Notes: a model not told the origin generated them from the sequence alone. Numbered from the stretch's first letter, positions 23,772 through 32,728 are shown. The stretch is 64,000 bases of DNA from Thermoanaerobaculales bacterium (GCA_025456145.1 JALOLD010000005.1:1-64000); one strand, 5' to 3'. A program made the numbers and translations.

Positions 23772-26543
23772 TCAGTTCAACGCGAGCCTGACGGTAATCC
23801 TCACCCACGCCCGGACCTTGACGCCGTTCTTGGTCGGCGGCCGGTAGCGCCACTGACGAACCGCGTCCTCGGTCGCCTTCTCGAAGCCGACCCCCTGGTG
23901 CGACACCTCGAGGATCCGGACATCCTCGACGCGACCGTCGATGCCGACCAGGAGCTGCGCCACCACCTCGCCGCTGATGCCGGCCCGCTGGGCGATCGGC
24001 GGGTAGACCGGGTCAACCCGGTGGAGCAACACCGGCGCCACGACGCCGGGTCCGGGTTCCACGATGTCTCCTTCGCGCACCGAGGGCGTCGGCGTCGCCG
24101 GAATCGGCGTCGCGGTCGGCGGCACCCGGGTGGGGGTCGGCGGCCGCGGCGTCGGGGTCGGCGGCGGAGTCGGCGTCTCGGTCGGTGTGGCGGTCGGCGT
24201 CGCGGTCGGCGGGAGGGGCGTCGGGGTCGGGAACTCCTTTTCGAGCCGGTCCCGGATCTCCTGCTCCTGCTTGGCCATCTCCGCCGCCGCAACCTCGCGC
24301 GCCCGCTCGAGCAGCTCCGCCTCGTCCATCAGCCCACCCTCGGCGCCCGGCTCGGGCGTCGGGGTCTGGTCGACCACCGCCGGCATGACCGGCGGCGTGG
24401 CCGCGTCGTCGCCGGCCGCGCCGGGTCCCAGGAAGAACCACCAGCCGCCGACTCCAGCCAGTACGACCGCGGCGGCGGCGACCCACACCCAGACCGGTAC
24501 CCCTCCTCGACGCGGGCTCCCGGCCTCGGCGAGGATCGGCGTAGCATCGACCGCGAGCTTGGCCGGCGCCGTGGGGGCGCCCACGGCCGGGGCTTTCGCC
24601 GGGGGCTCGACCGGTGGCCCGGCGGGCGGCCCGGCGGGCGGCCCGGCGGGTGGCGGGGTCGCGACGGTCGCCGCAGGGTAGTCGGTGATCTCGGCCCCCG
24701 ACTCGAGCTCGGCGATGAACCGCACCAGGGCGGCGGTGTCGGGCGCCCAGCCGTGGCGCTTGAGAACCGCCTCGGCGTCGCGCTGCAGGTCGAGCGCCGA
24801 CTGGTAACGCTCGGCCCGGTCCGGGCTCAGCGCCTTGAGGACGATCCGGTCGATCTCGGCGATCAGGCCCGGCACGACCGTCGACGGCGGATCGACCTTC
24901 GGGCTGCGCACCTGCTCGAGGATCGACAGCTCGGAGTCGCCGGTGAAGACCTTGTGCGCGGTCAGCATCTCGTAGAGCACGAGCCCCAGGGAGAAGACGT
25001 CCGACCGGTGGTCGATGTCCTTGCCCCACGCCTGCTCCGGCGACATGTACTGGAGCTTGCCCTTGAGCGCCCCGACCCGGGTGTGGGAGGCCTTCGATGC
25101 GGCCTTGGCAATGCCGAAGTCGCACAGCTTGATCTCGCCATCGGTCGAGATGAGCACGTTCTGGGGCGACACGTCCCGGTGGACCAGCCCGAGGTCGCGG
25201 TTGTCGAAGTCGCGTTTCTTGTGCGCGTAGTCGAGCGCCCCGGCGAGGAGGTTCGCGACGAAGAGCGCGAGCGGAACCGGGAACCGCTCGCCGCGCTCGC
25301 GGCACGCGTCGAGGATCGACCTCAGATCGCGGCCGCCGATGTACTCCATCGCGATGTAGTGCGACTTGTCGATCCGGCCGAGGTCGTAGATGTGGATGAT
25401 GTTGGGGTGATTGAGCTGGGCGGCGAGCTTGGCCTCGTCGACGAACATCTTGACGAACTCGTCGTTGCTCGTCAGGTGGGGCAGGATCCGCTTGATGGCG
25501 ACGGTCTTTTGGAAGCCCTCGAGACCGAGCATCCGTGCCTTGTAGACCTGGGCCATCCCGCCGGTCGCGATGTGCTCCTCGAGGACGTACTGGCCGAAGG
25601 TCGTGCCGGCCGGGACGGGCGTGGCGGTCGCCGAGGGTCGCGGCCCGCCAGCGCCGGTCGACGGCGACGGCGGCGGTGCGGCCTCGGCCGCCGGCGAGGG
25701 GGGCGGGCTCGGCGGCGTGGCAGCCGGGGCCGGCGGCGGCGGCGGTGCGGCCTCGACTCCCGGGGGCTTCGGCGGGCGTTTCCTGGCCGTCGTCGACGGC
25801 GAGATCTCGAGCCCGGCCAGGGTCTCCGAGAGCAGCGCGTCGACCTCGGTGCCGGACGACGATGGCCTGGTCGGCTTCGGCTTGCCGGCATCCTGCCGGG
25901 AGGTTCCCGCGAGGACGTCGGCCAGCGCCTCGTCGACGTTGGCGCCGCGGGTCGAGATGGGACGCGACGACCGGGCGGGCGGCGTCGAGTCGCCATCCCC
26001 GCGCTCGACGTCGGACAGGATCTCGGCGAACAGGTCCTTGGAGCTGAAGGAAGCTCCCCCGGCGCTGCCCTTGCGCAGCGCATCGAGGGTCTCCTGGGGC
26101 ACCGCCTGGGTGGTCAGGATCGCGGCCGCCCGGGAGAGCACATTCTCGACCGCGTCGCCGACCTCGACGGCGGTGAACGGCCGTCGCAGGAGGGCCTGGG
26201 CGCCGAGCTCCTCGGCGGCCTCTCTGCCGTCGCCGGCGACCGCCTCCGGGGTCAGGACGAGGATCGGCGTCGACCTGAGACCGGCCCGGGCGCGGAGCTG
26301 GGTGATCGCGTCGCCGACGCTGACCTGGGGAAGCTGCGAGGTGATGACGACCGCCTTGGGCTCGAAATGAGCGCAGATCTCGACGGCGCTGTTCAGATCA
26401 CCGGCAACCTCGAGCCGATGGCCGCGGCCCGCGAGAGCGGTCCGGACCGTCTCGACAGTCCTCGGTTCGTACTCGATGAGCAGGATGTTGGCGCTCAATG
26501 ACTCGTCCCTGATGGCTCCCCGGGTCGAAAGGCCCGCTCTCAT
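23772..26543 (-). CDS. Pseudo-receiver / Ser-Thr kinase / TonB C-terminal domain fusion
   Basis: 923 residues. Order: receiver-like domain (about 18-135) with the phospho-acceptor Asp replaced by T68, the acidic pair reduced to E24-Y25 and the Lys by Arg; a disordered Pro/Ala/Ser linker (about 140-310); a complete Hanks-type kinase (about 315-595) with glycine loop, VAIKR, VHRDVSPQN, CDFGIAK and YMSPEQAWG; another Pro-rich linker with repeated GPPA units; one membrane helix (about 683-705); a short coiled coil; a Pro/Thr-rich segment built of PTPT/PTAT units; and a TonB_C-like domain (about 836-923; VDPVYPP, GRVEDVRIL, AVRQWRYRP). The topology puts the kinase inside and the TonB-like domain in the periplasm. 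A kinase with its own energy-transducer domain is unusual. The start is the ATG at 26543; a TTG near the receiver is possible. Confidence 0.9.
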   Translation of the reverse strand: MRAGLSTRGAIRDESLSANILLIEYEPRTVETVRTALAGRGHRLEVAGDLNSAVEICAHFEPKAVVITSQLPQVSVGDAITQLRARAGLRSTPILVLTPEAVAGDGREAAEELGAQALLRRPFTAVEVGDAVENVLSRAAAILTTQAVPQETLDALRKGSAGGASFSSKDLFAEILSDVERGDGDSTPPARSSRPISTRGANVDEALADVLAGTSRQDAGKPKPTRPSSSGTEVDALLSETLAGLEISPSTTARKRPPKPPGVEAAPPPPPAPAATPPSPPPSPAAEAAPPPSPSTGAGGPRPSATATPVPAGTTFGQYVLEEHIATGGMAQVYKARMLGLEGFQKTVAIKRILPHLTSNDEFVKMFVDEAKLAAQLNHPNIIHIYDLGRIDKSHYIAMEYIGGRDLRSILDACRERGERFPVPLALFVANLLAGALDYAHKKRDFDNRDLGLVHRDVSPQNVLISTDGEIKLCDFGIAKAASKASHTRVGALKGKLQYMSPEQAWGKDIDHRSDVFSLGLVLYEMLTAHKVFTGDSELSILEQVRSPKVDPPSTVVPGLIAEIDRIVLKALSPDRAERYQSALDLQRDAEAVLKRHGWAPDTAALVRFIAELESGAEITDYPAATVATPPPAGPPAGPPAGPPVEPPAKAPAVGAPTAPAKLAVDATPILAEAGSPRRGGVPVWVWVAAAAVVLAGVGGWWFFLGPGAAGDDAATPPVMPAVVDQTPTPEPGAEGGLMDEAELLERAREVAAAEMAKQEQEIRDRLEKEFPTPTPLPPTATPTATPTETPTPPPTPTPRPPTPTRVPPTATPIPATPTPSVREGDIVEPGPGVVAPVLLHRVDPVYPPIAQRAGISGEVVAQLLVGIDGRVEDVRILEVSHQGVGFEKATEDAVRQWRYRPPTKNGVKVRAWVRITVRLALN

Positions 26544-26604
26544 TATGTGCGACCGGTTCCCAAAGTCAACCGCGGCCGCGCTCCTCGGCAGGACGCAAGA
26601 CAGT

Positions 26605-26610
26605 TATAAT
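26605..26610 (+). promoter_or_regulatory. Perfect -10 element before yebC
   Basis: TATAAT, a full match, lies 46 bases before the yebC ATG and should start transcription near 26617. No good -35 is seen at the normal distance. It is in the 113-base gap shared with the divergent kinase-TonB gene. Confidence 0.55.
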
Positions 26611-26656
26611 ACATGGGCTTGACGCCCCGGAGCCAGGGGCTCGAGCGGGAGGCACA

Positions 26657-27406
26657 ATGTCCGGCCACAACAAGTGGAGCACCATCAAGCACAAGAAGGG
26701 AAGGGCCGACGCCAAACGTGGGAAGATCTTCACCAAGCTGATCCGAGAGATCACCGTCTCAGCGCGCGAATCCGGCGGAGACGCCGACTCGAACCCGAGG
26801 CTGCGGGCCGCCGTCGCCGCCGCCAAGATCGCCAACATGCCAGCCGACAACATCAAACGGGCGATCCAGCGAGGGACCGGCGAGCTCCCCGGTGTGACCT
26901 ACGAGGAGGTCCACTACGAGGGCTATGGTCCGGGCGGCGTCGCCGTCCTGCTCCAGACCCTGACCGACAACCGCAACCGGACGACCCCCGAGGTCCGGCA
27001 CCTGTTCACCAAGCACGGCGGCAACCTCGGTGAGAACGGCTGCGTCTCGTGGCTGTTCAGCCGCCGGGGGCTGCTCCTGATCGAGCGGGCCGACGGTCTC
27101 AACGAGGACGCGCTCATGGAACGGGCCCTCGACGCCGGCGCCGAGGACCTCGACACCGACGACGAGGACTACTTCCGGGTCTACACCGCGGCCGAGGAGC
27201 TGCACGTCGTCAAGGAGCGGCTCGAGGAGTCCGGCGTCGAGGTGGCGAACGCGGAGATCGACATGGAGCCGTCGACGACCCAGAAGCTCGAGGGCAAGCA
27301 GGCGTCTCAGATGATCCGGCTCATGGAGGCCTTCGAGGACCACGACGACGTTCAGAACGTCTGGGCCAACTTCGACGTCGACGACGCCGACCTCGACGAC
27401 GCCTGA
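26657..27406 (+). CDS. yebC: YebC/PmpR-family protein
   Basis: 249 residues, normal family length. The N-terminus MSGHNKWSTIKHKKG is the family hallmark, with NMPADNIKRAI and YEGYGPGG further on. YebC proteins were first described as transcription regulators (PmpR), and YebC-type proteins are now also linked to translation through difficult proline stretches. That would suit a genome whose kinase and TonB proteins carry long Pro-rich linkers, though the link is speculative. Good Shine-Dalgarno GGGAGG. Followed by ruvC, a frequent bacterial pairing. Confidence 0.96.
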   Translation: MSGHNKWSTIKHKKGRADAKRGKIFTKLIREITVSARESGGDADSNPRLRAAVAAAKIANMPADNIKRAIQRGTGELPGVTYEEVHYEGYGPGGVAVLLQTLTDNRNRTTPEVRHLFTKHGGNLGENGCVSWLFSRRGLLLIERADGLNEDALMERALDAGAEDLDTDDEDYFRVYTAAEELHVVKERLEESGVEVANAEIDMEPSTTQKLEGKQASQMIRLMEAFEDHDDVQNVWANFDVDDADLDDA

Positions 27407-27456
27407 TCGTCGGCGCACCCGCCGGGCCCCGGTCCGGAGGGAACGAAGGGAGGCTG

Positions 27457-27948
27457 ATGCGCGTCCTCGGGGTAGACCCCGGCAGCCGGGTCACGGGCTG
27501 GGCCCTGGTGGTCAACCGGGGCAACCGGTCGCAGCTCGAACGCCTCGGCGTCGTGCGGCCGCGCGGCGCCGATCACCCCCTCCGACTCGCCGATTTGGAC
27601 CGGCACTTCACGGCCCTCGTTGCCGAGCTCGCGCCCGACTGTGCGGCCGTCGAGTCGGGCTTTACCGGGCGCAACCCGAGATCGGGCCTGATCCTGGCCG
27701 AAAGCCGGGGCGTCCTGCTCGCCGCGCTCGGCCGGGCAGGGGTTCCGGTCCACGCCTACACCCCGGCCCAGGTGAAGTCGGCGATGGTCGGTCACGGGAC
27801 CGCCGAGAAGCAGCAGGTCGCCTTCATGGTGGTGCGGCTCCTCGGGCTTGCCGCGCCGCCGTCGAGCGACGCGGCGGACGCCGTCGGCGTCGCCCTCACC
27901 CACCTCCACAGCACGCGGTTGACGGGGTCGCGCGGGTGCCGCCCCTGA
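27457..27948 (+). CDS. ruvC: Holliday junction resolvase RuvC
   Basis: 163 residues from the ATG at 27457, behind GGGAGG. A homodimeric nuclease that resolves Holliday junctions moved by RuvAB. The acidic catalytic residues are visible: D7 in GVDPGS, the Glu in AVESGF, and the Asp pair in SSDAADAVG near the C-terminus. Its partners ruvB and the end of a probable ruvA are 35 kb away at the end of this window, so the usual ruvCAB cluster is split. Confidence 0.95.
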   Translation: MRVLGVDPGSRVTGWALVVNRGNRSQLERLGVVRPRGADHPLRLADLDRHFTALVAELAPDCAAVESGFTGRNPRSGLILAESRGVLLAALGRAGVPVHAYTPAQVKSAMVGHGTAEKQQVAFMVVRLLGLAAPPSSDAADAVGVALTHLHSTRLTGSRGCRP

Positions 27949-27996
27949 CCCTCCTCCGGCCCGGATGCAACCGCTGTAAAACCGGCGGGACGTTCG

Positions 27997-28026
27997 TTGA
28001 CGGTCCTAAAACCCTCGTGCTAGGAT
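27997..28026 (+). promoter_or_regulatory. Housekeeping promoter of the exbB-tonB operon
   Basis: TTGACG (27997-28002), 18-base spacer, TAGGAT (28021-28026). Transcription should start near 28033, leaving an untranslated leader of about 148 bases before the exbB GTG. No Fur-type operator was recognised, so iron control of this operon is not supported by what I can see. A small open frame across this gap (27936-28193) does not look coding. Confidence 0.65.
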
Positions 28027-28180
28027 GCACTGCCTTCATCATTTGGCTCGGGTTCGAAATGATGGACGGTCGCAGGTGGCGCCGCCACTTGTGTCGGTGG
28101 AAGCGCTCGTTCACAATGGATCGGCGGCCGGCCGGGAACTCCTGCCGGTCCTCGAACTCTAACCATGAGGAGGCAAGATC

Positions 28181-28819
28181 GTGGGACAGGTAACAGATCT
28201 ATTCCGCCAGGGTGGAATCTTCATGTGGCCGTTGCTCTTCTTCTCGCTGCTCGCGCTGACGGTCATCGTCGAGCGCTTTATCGTGCTGAGCAAGGCGAAG
28301 ATCAACGTCAACGAGTTCCTGACCAAGATCCGCAAGGCGCTGCTCGTCAACCGCAACGTCAAGGAAGCCATCAAGGTCTGCGAGGACTACCGCGGGCCCG
28401 TGGCCTCGGTCATCAAGGCCGGTCTCCTGCGCTACGGCCACAGCCGTGACGACATCGAGAAGACGATCGAGAACGCCGCTCTGTACGAGCTCGATCGCCT
28501 CGAAAAGCGGTTGGGCGTGCTCGCCACGACCGCCAACGTCGCCCCGATGATCGGTTTTCTCGGGACCGTCAGCGGCATGATCAAGTCGTTCTCCACCCTC
28601 GCCGAGCAGGGTCTGACCAACCCGGCCGCGGTCGCCATCGGCATCTCCGAGGCGCTCATCACGACCGCCGCCGGCCTGATCATCGCGATCCCGGCCCAGC
28701 TCGGATACAACTGGTTCACGACGAAGATCACTCGCTTCGTTCGCGACATCGAGACCGCGTCCAACATGCTCTTGGAGACCTTCGCCGAGATGGACGGGAG
28801 CACCGAGAGCAAGGGCTGA
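28181..28819 (+). CDS. exbB: ExbB/TolQ-type proton channel subunit
   Basis: 212 residues, MotA/TolQ/ExbB family; GTG start with GAGGAGG upstream. Three membrane helices: about 12-32, and the long hairpin pair in the second half (MIGFLGTVSGMIKSF and ALITTAAGLIIAIPAQL). With ExbD it forms the inner-membrane pore whose proton flux energises TonB. First gene of exbB-exbD-exbD-tonB-DUF4388-TPR; the whole set probably powers an outer-membrane transporter or a gliding or envelope function. Confidence 0.93.
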   Translation: MGQVTDLFRQGGIFMWPLLFFSLLALTVIVERFIVLSKAKINVNEFLTKIRKALLVNRNVKEAIKVCEDYRGPVASVIKAGLLRYGHSRDDIEKTIENAALYELDRLEKRLGVLATTANVAPMIGFLGTVSGMIKSFSTLAEQGLTNPAAVAIGISEALITTAAGLIIAIPAQLGYNWFTTKITRFVRDIETASNMLLETFAEMDGSTESKG

Positions 28820-28834
28820 GGAAGGGAGTCCGCG

Positions 28835-29278
28835 ATGGCACTCATCCGCGGCAGAGACCGAGGAACCGGGGCGCAGATCTTCACCGCCTCGATGGCGGAC
28901 ATCGTCTTCCTCCTCATCGTGTTCTTCGTCCTGACCTACAAGGTCGAGGTCGACAAGACCCAGATGAACCTCCCCGAGACCTGGATCCGCAAGAAGGTCC
29001 CCGAGAAGGCTGCGGTGATCTCGATCGCGCCCCCCGACAAGGGATCGACGATCCGGGTCTCGACCGGTGAGGAGATGGCGCTGCCGGTGAGCACCATCGA
29101 GGAGGTCATCACCTTCGCCTCGACCGAGGTCGCCAAGAACCCCGATCGCGAGTTCATCCTCAAGGCCGACGAGAACTCGCCCTACGCCCGCGTCGACGAG
29201 GTCTTGGACGCGCTCAAGCAGTCGAAGGTGAAGTACATCTTCCTGCTGTCCGAGCAGCTGACGGCGAGCGAGAAGTAG
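28835..29278 (+). CDS. exbD: ExbD/TolR-type subunit 1
   Basis: 147 residues: short cytoplasmic N-terminus, one membrane helix (about 21-36) carrying the proton-relay Asp D22 in SMADIVFLLIVFF, then a periplasmic domain. It starts 15 bases after exbB. A second, diverged ExbD follows immediately, so the two may form heterodimers or serve different pore assemblies. Confidence 0.92.
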   Translation: MALIRGRDRGTGAQIFTASMADIVFLLIVFFVLTYKVEVDKTQMNLPETWIRKKVPEKAAVISIAPPDKGSTIRVSTGEEMALPVSTIEEVITFASTEVAKNPDREFILKADENSPYARVDEVLDALKQSKVKYIFLLSEQLTASEK

Positions 29279-29292
29279 CCCGGAGGACGACG

Positions 29293-29790
29293 ATGAAGAT
29301 CAAGAAGAAGGAAATCGCCTCCGAGATCTTTACCGGCTCGATGGCCGACATCTCGTTCCTGCTGATCATCTACTTCATGATCACCTCGGCGTTCTCGGCG
29401 ACCCGCGGGCTCGACTTCGCACTGCCCGAGGAGACCGACACGCCGGAGATCAAGCAGGAGGACTCGATCGAGGTCCACGTCATGCCCGGCGGGGCGATCG
29501 AGGTCGACAAGAAGGGCCTGCCGCTCGACGGGCTGCTGCCGTACGTGCTCGAGAGGCTGCAGCAGAACCCCGAAAAACCGGTCATCCTGCGCACCGACCC
29601 GGAGGCCACCTACGGCGACATGATCACGGTCTTCGACCGTCTCCGACGCGCCAACGAGGAGTGGGTCGACGCCGACGGGAACGCCAAGTACACGGACGTC
29701 AACGGCAACCCGTTGACCGAGATCAAGACCATCTCGATCCCGACCCAGCGGGAGATCGAGAACATCTGGAACCTTTTGGGCATGGGGTGA
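29293..29790 (+). CDS. exbD: ExbD/TolR-type subunit 2
   Basis: 165 residues with one membrane helix carrying the conserved Asp D19 in SMADISFLLIIYF and a periplasmic domain longer than that of the first copy; the insertion lies in its C-terminal half (EEWVDADGNAKYTDVNG). The helix and Asp are conserved, so it is likely functional. Fifteen bases separate it from the first exbD. Tandem diverged ExbD genes are frequent in Acidobacteriota and deltaproteobacteria-type TonB loci. Confidence 0.9.
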   Translation: MKIKKKEIASEIFTGSMADISFLLIIYFMITSAFSATRGLDFALPEETDTPEIKQEDSIEVHVMPGGAIEVDKKGLPLDGLLPYVLERLQQNPEKPVILRTDPEATYGDMITVFDRLRRANEEWVDADGNAKYTDVNGNPLTEIKTISIPTQREIENIWNLLGMG

Positions 29791-29800
29791 GGAGGACTGC

Positions 29801-30523
29801 ATGACCGAGACGCCGAAAACCGCCTCCAAGGCGCCCGAGCCCCAGCTCAAGCCGACGGTCATCGAGATCATCGCGGCCGAGGAGCGCCAGGACAAGAAGC
29901 TCACCCGCATCGCGATGGTCGTCGCGGTGGTCGTCCACGTCTTCATCTTCGCTTTCCACTGGCCGACCTTCGCCGGCGGGCTCAAGGACGCGACCGAGAA
30001 GAAGACCAAGATCTACGTGGTCAAGCAGGTCAAGTTCCAGCAGCCGCCCCAGCAGGAGCTCCAGCAGATCCCGAAGCCGAAGAGCAAGAAGGTGCCGATC
30101 CCAGACCCGACCCCCGACGAGCCGGAGCCGATCCGCGACGAGGAGCCAGACGAAGACATCGAGTTCATCCCGGACGACAACCTCGTCCTCGGGATCCCGG
30201 ACGCTCCACCCCCTCCCGAGCCGGAGGGCCCGGTCCGCTTCGTCGTCGGCGGCAACATCACCGAGCCAGTGAAGCTCAGCGGACCGAACCCGGTCTACCC
30301 GGAGGCCGCGCGGCGCGCGCGGATCCAGGGAGTGGTCGTCCTCGAGTGCACGATCGGCAAGGACGGCACCGTGCGCGAGGTCAAGGTCCTGCGACCGCTG
30401 CCGCTCGGCCTCACCGAGGCGGCGATCGACGCGGTAACCAAGTGGAAGTTCGAGCCATCGACGCTCAACGGCAAGCCGGTGGAGGTGCTCTACATCCTCA
30501 CTGTACGGTTCAACCTGCAGTAG
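29801..30523 (+). CDS. tonB: TonB-family energy transducer
   Basis: 240 residues: N-terminal cytoplasmic stretch of about 33, one membrane helix (about 35-54), a periplasmic linker rich in Pro, Lys and Glu (about 60-145), and a C-terminal TonB domain (about 150-240) with NPVYPEAARRARIQG and VTKWKFEPS. It transmits the ExbBD force to outer-membrane receptors. The C-terminal domain is clearly related to the one fused to the kinase at 23772-26543, so both may recognise similar partners. Confidence 0.93.
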   Translation: MTETPKTASKAPEPQLKPTVIEIIAAEERQDKKLTRIAMVVAVVVHVFIFAFHWPTFAGGLKDATEKKTKIYVVKQVKFQQPPQQELQQIPKPKSKKVPIPDPTPDEPEPIRDEEPDEDIEFIPDDNLVLGIPDAPPPPEPEGPVRFVVGGNITEPVKLSGPNPVYPEAARRARIQGVVVLECTIGKDGTVREVKVLRPLPLGLTEAAIDAVTKWKFEPSTLNGKPVEVLYILTVRFNLQ

Positions 30524-30542
30524 GATCGCGGACGGGCAGTCC

Positions 30543-31412
30543 ATGGCGTTGCAGGGGTCTCTCTCCGAGCTCTCGCTGGCTGACGTGATCCAGATGGTCA
30601 GCGTCTCCGGGAAGACCGGCGTATTCGAGGTCCGTCGCCATGGCGAGATCGGCAGGATCTTCCTGCGCGACGGTCAGATCGTCGACGCCGCGGTCGCCGC
30701 GCTGCGCGGCGACAACGCGGTCTACGAGATGGCGATCTGGTCGGAGGGCGAGTTCAGCTTCAAGCCCGGCGAGGAGACCGACACGGTCACCATCCACCTG
30801 TCGAACGCGAACCTGATGATGGAGGCGGCGCGCCGCCTCGACGAGTGGCGGGTGCTGTCGCGCAAGGTCCCGTCCCTCGACCTCGTGCCCTTCTTCACCT
30901 CGCGGGATCATCACGACCAGGTGACGCTGAGCCCGCACGAGTGGATCCTGGTGACCCGCATCGACAACGAGCACAGCATCGAGGCGATCGCCGAGCAGCT
31001 CCACTGGTCGGCCTTCGACGTGTCGAAGCTGCTGTTCGGGATGATCACCTCTGGCCTCGTCGCGCTGCGCTCGAAGGACGACGATCCGGTCTCCTCGGGC
31101 GGGCCGAAGGGACCGAGCACAGTGACGCTCATCGGTCTCGCCAGCCGGATCCGGACGGTGGCTCTCGGCGTGGTCGGGACGAGCGGCGAGCACACCATCG
31201 ACAAGCAGTTCGCGGCCGCCCGGACCCTCATCGAGCGAGGGGCCGGGTTCGACGCCATCCGAACCATGGTCGAGCAGCACAGCAAGGCGATCTCGCTGCT
31301 CAAGGGCGCCGACATCGCCGCCATGTTCGACGAGCAAGTCCGACCGCTGCTCGGGAGCGCCGAGCGCGCCCCCACGACGGCGGGTAACACCCAGGGAGGC
31401 AATGTCTCATGA
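30543..31412 (+). CDS. DUF4388 (PATAN-type) domain protein
   Basis: 289 residues. The N-terminal 100 residues match the DUF4388/PATAN pattern (MALQGSLSELSLADVIQM, SGKTGVFEV, GRIFLRDGQIVDA), a domain common in gliding and signalling proteins of myxobacteria and Acidobacteriota. The remainder is mostly helical without a recognised fold. It is 20 bases after tonB and overlaps the TPR gene by four bases, so it belongs to this operon and may tie the TonB motor to an intracellular signalling protein. Function unknown. Confidence 0.85.
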   Translation: MALQGSLSELSLADVIQMVSVSGKTGVFEVRRHGEIGRIFLRDGQIVDAAVAALRGDNAVYEMAIWSEGEFSFKPGEETDTVTIHLSNANLMMEAARRLDEWRVLSRKVPSLDLVPFFTSRDHHDQVTLSPHEWILVTRIDNEHSIEAIAEQLHWSAFDVSKLLFGMITSGLVALRSKDDDPVSSGGPKGPSTVTLIGLASRIRTVALGVVGTSGEHTIDKQFAAARTLIERGAGFDAIRTMVEQHSKAISLLKGADIAAMFDEQVRPLLGSAERAPTTAGNTQGGNVS

Positions 31413-32650
31413 AATCGAACCCGCGCCGGCTTCTCACCGTCATCGCGGTCGTCATCGCGATCGGCTGGCTCCAACCCGTCTTTGCGGAGTGGAACAAGGG
31501 CCTCGACGCTTACAAGGCGAACGACTTCGCGACCGCGGCGAGAGAGTTCGAGGAGGTCACCAAGACCAACCCGGGCTACGTCGGCGGTTACTACATGCTC
31601 GGTCTGAGCCAACGGGCGCAGAACAACCTGTCGGCGGCTCTCGGTAACCTGCGCAAGGCGGTCGAGCTCGATGCCGCCGGCGAAAAGCCCGACCCTCGCT
31701 ACAGCATCGCGCTGGCCCAGGCGCTCAACCAGGCCAAGCAGTACAACGAGGCCTACTCCTCGCTCAAGAAGTTCGACTTCGCGAGCCTCCCGGCGAGCTA
31801 TCGGACAAGCTACGCGCTGCTCTTCGCCAACGCCGCCAACGAGACCAACCGGTCGAACGAGGCGGTGAGCATGCTCAACGCCCAGATCCGGGTCGACTCG
31901 TCCAACGCCTCGCTCTACCAGGCCCTCGGCGTCGCCCAGGATGCGCTCGGCAGCGACCGGGAGGCCTTCGCGGCCTTCAAGCGAGCCTTCGAGCTCGACC
32001 CGAAGGACCAGGCGAGCGGCCGCTACGCCATCCGGTCCGCGATCGCCGCGGCGCGTCGCGCCTCGGCGGCCGCCGACAAGTCGCGCTACTACACCGAGGC
32101 CGCCCAGATCGCCGAGCGGCTCGCCGCAGCGAGCCCGAGCTTCGAGCACAACCTCTACGCCGGCGAGACATGGCTCGGCGCCAAGCAGTACTCGAAGGCG
32201 CTGAGCTGGTTCGAGAAGGCGCGGGCCCAGCAGAGCCGCAACGCTCTGGTCTACTACTACATCGGCCAGAGCTACACCTCGCTCGACCAGTACTCCGACG
32301 CGCTGTCGTCGCTCCAGCAGGCGCTGTCCCTCAACAGCGACGCCGATCTGCGCAAGAAGATCTACAACCAGATGGGCTACGTTCACGAGAAGAACAAGGA
32401 CTTCGCCAAGGCCAAGCAGGCCTATCTCGAGGCCGGGAACACCACCCAGGCGAACGCGATGGACAGCAAGGCCGAGGCGAGGGCCGGCAACCTCGAGCAC
32501 GAGAAGCAGTGCAAGGACTTCAAGCTCAAGATCGACGCCCTCGCCCTCCAGGCCGAGGAGTTCGAGAAGCTCGGCGACATGGAAAGCGCCAAGCAGCTGC
32601 GCGACCAGCTCGTCATGCTCCAGCGGCAGTACGCCGAGACCTGCGGCTGA
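31409..32650 (+). CDS. Secreted tetratricopeptide-repeat protein
   Basis: 413 residues. N-terminal signal peptide (hydrophobic stretch about 8-27, cleavage near VFAEW), then about eight TPR units spanning nearly the whole mature chain, ending in a charged helical tail with a Cys near the end. Likely a periplasmic scaffold. It is the last gene of the ExbBD-TonB operon, followed by a strong terminator, which suggests a structural or assembly role for whatever the TonB system drives. Confidence 0.88.
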   Translation: MKSNPRRLLTVIAVVIAIGWLQPVFAEWNKGLDAYKANDFATAAREFEEVTKTNPGYVGGYYMLGLSQRAQNNLSAALGNLRKAVELDAAGEKPDPRYSIALAQALNQAKQYNEAYSSLKKFDFASLPASYRTSYALLFANAANETNRSNEAVSMLNAQIRVDSSNASLYQALGVAQDALGSDREAFAAFKRAFELDPKDQASGRYAIRSAIAAARRASAAADKSRYYTEAAQIAERLAAASPSFEHNLYAGETWLGAKQYSKALSWFEKARAQQSRNALVYYYIGQSYTSLDQYSDALSSLQQALSLNSDADLRKKIYNQMGYVHEKNKDFAKAKQAYLEAGNTTQANAMDSKAEARAGNLEHEKQCKDFKLKIDALALQAEEFEKLGDMESAKQLRDQLVMLQRQYAETCG

Positions 32651-32677
32651 ACCGCCGCGAATTTTGATTCCGTGACC

Positions 32678-32706
32678 GGACGCGGCCCTCGGGCCGCGTC
32701 CTTTTT
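32678..32706 (+). terminator. Rho-independent terminator of the exbB-tonB-TPR operon
   Basis: GGACGCGGCCC (32678-32688), two-base loop, GGGCCGCGTCC (32691-32701), then five T. The stem is a perfect 11-pair match. It is the clearest intrinsic terminator in the window and separates the operon from the convergent ftsX end at 32729. Confidence 0.93.
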
Positions 32707-32728
32707 CGTGGCTTGGCGGGGCTTCGGG

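Noticed and set aside
24060-24240. Apparent tandem repeat DNA in the kinase-TonB gene
   Set aside because: It encodes an in-frame Pro/Thr-rich linker, as expected for a TonB spacer, and is not a separate repeat element.
27936-28193. Small open frame of 85 residues between ruvC and exbB
   Set aside because: It runs across a good promoter, has no ribosome site or protein-like pattern, and the region is better explained as the leader of the exbB operon.
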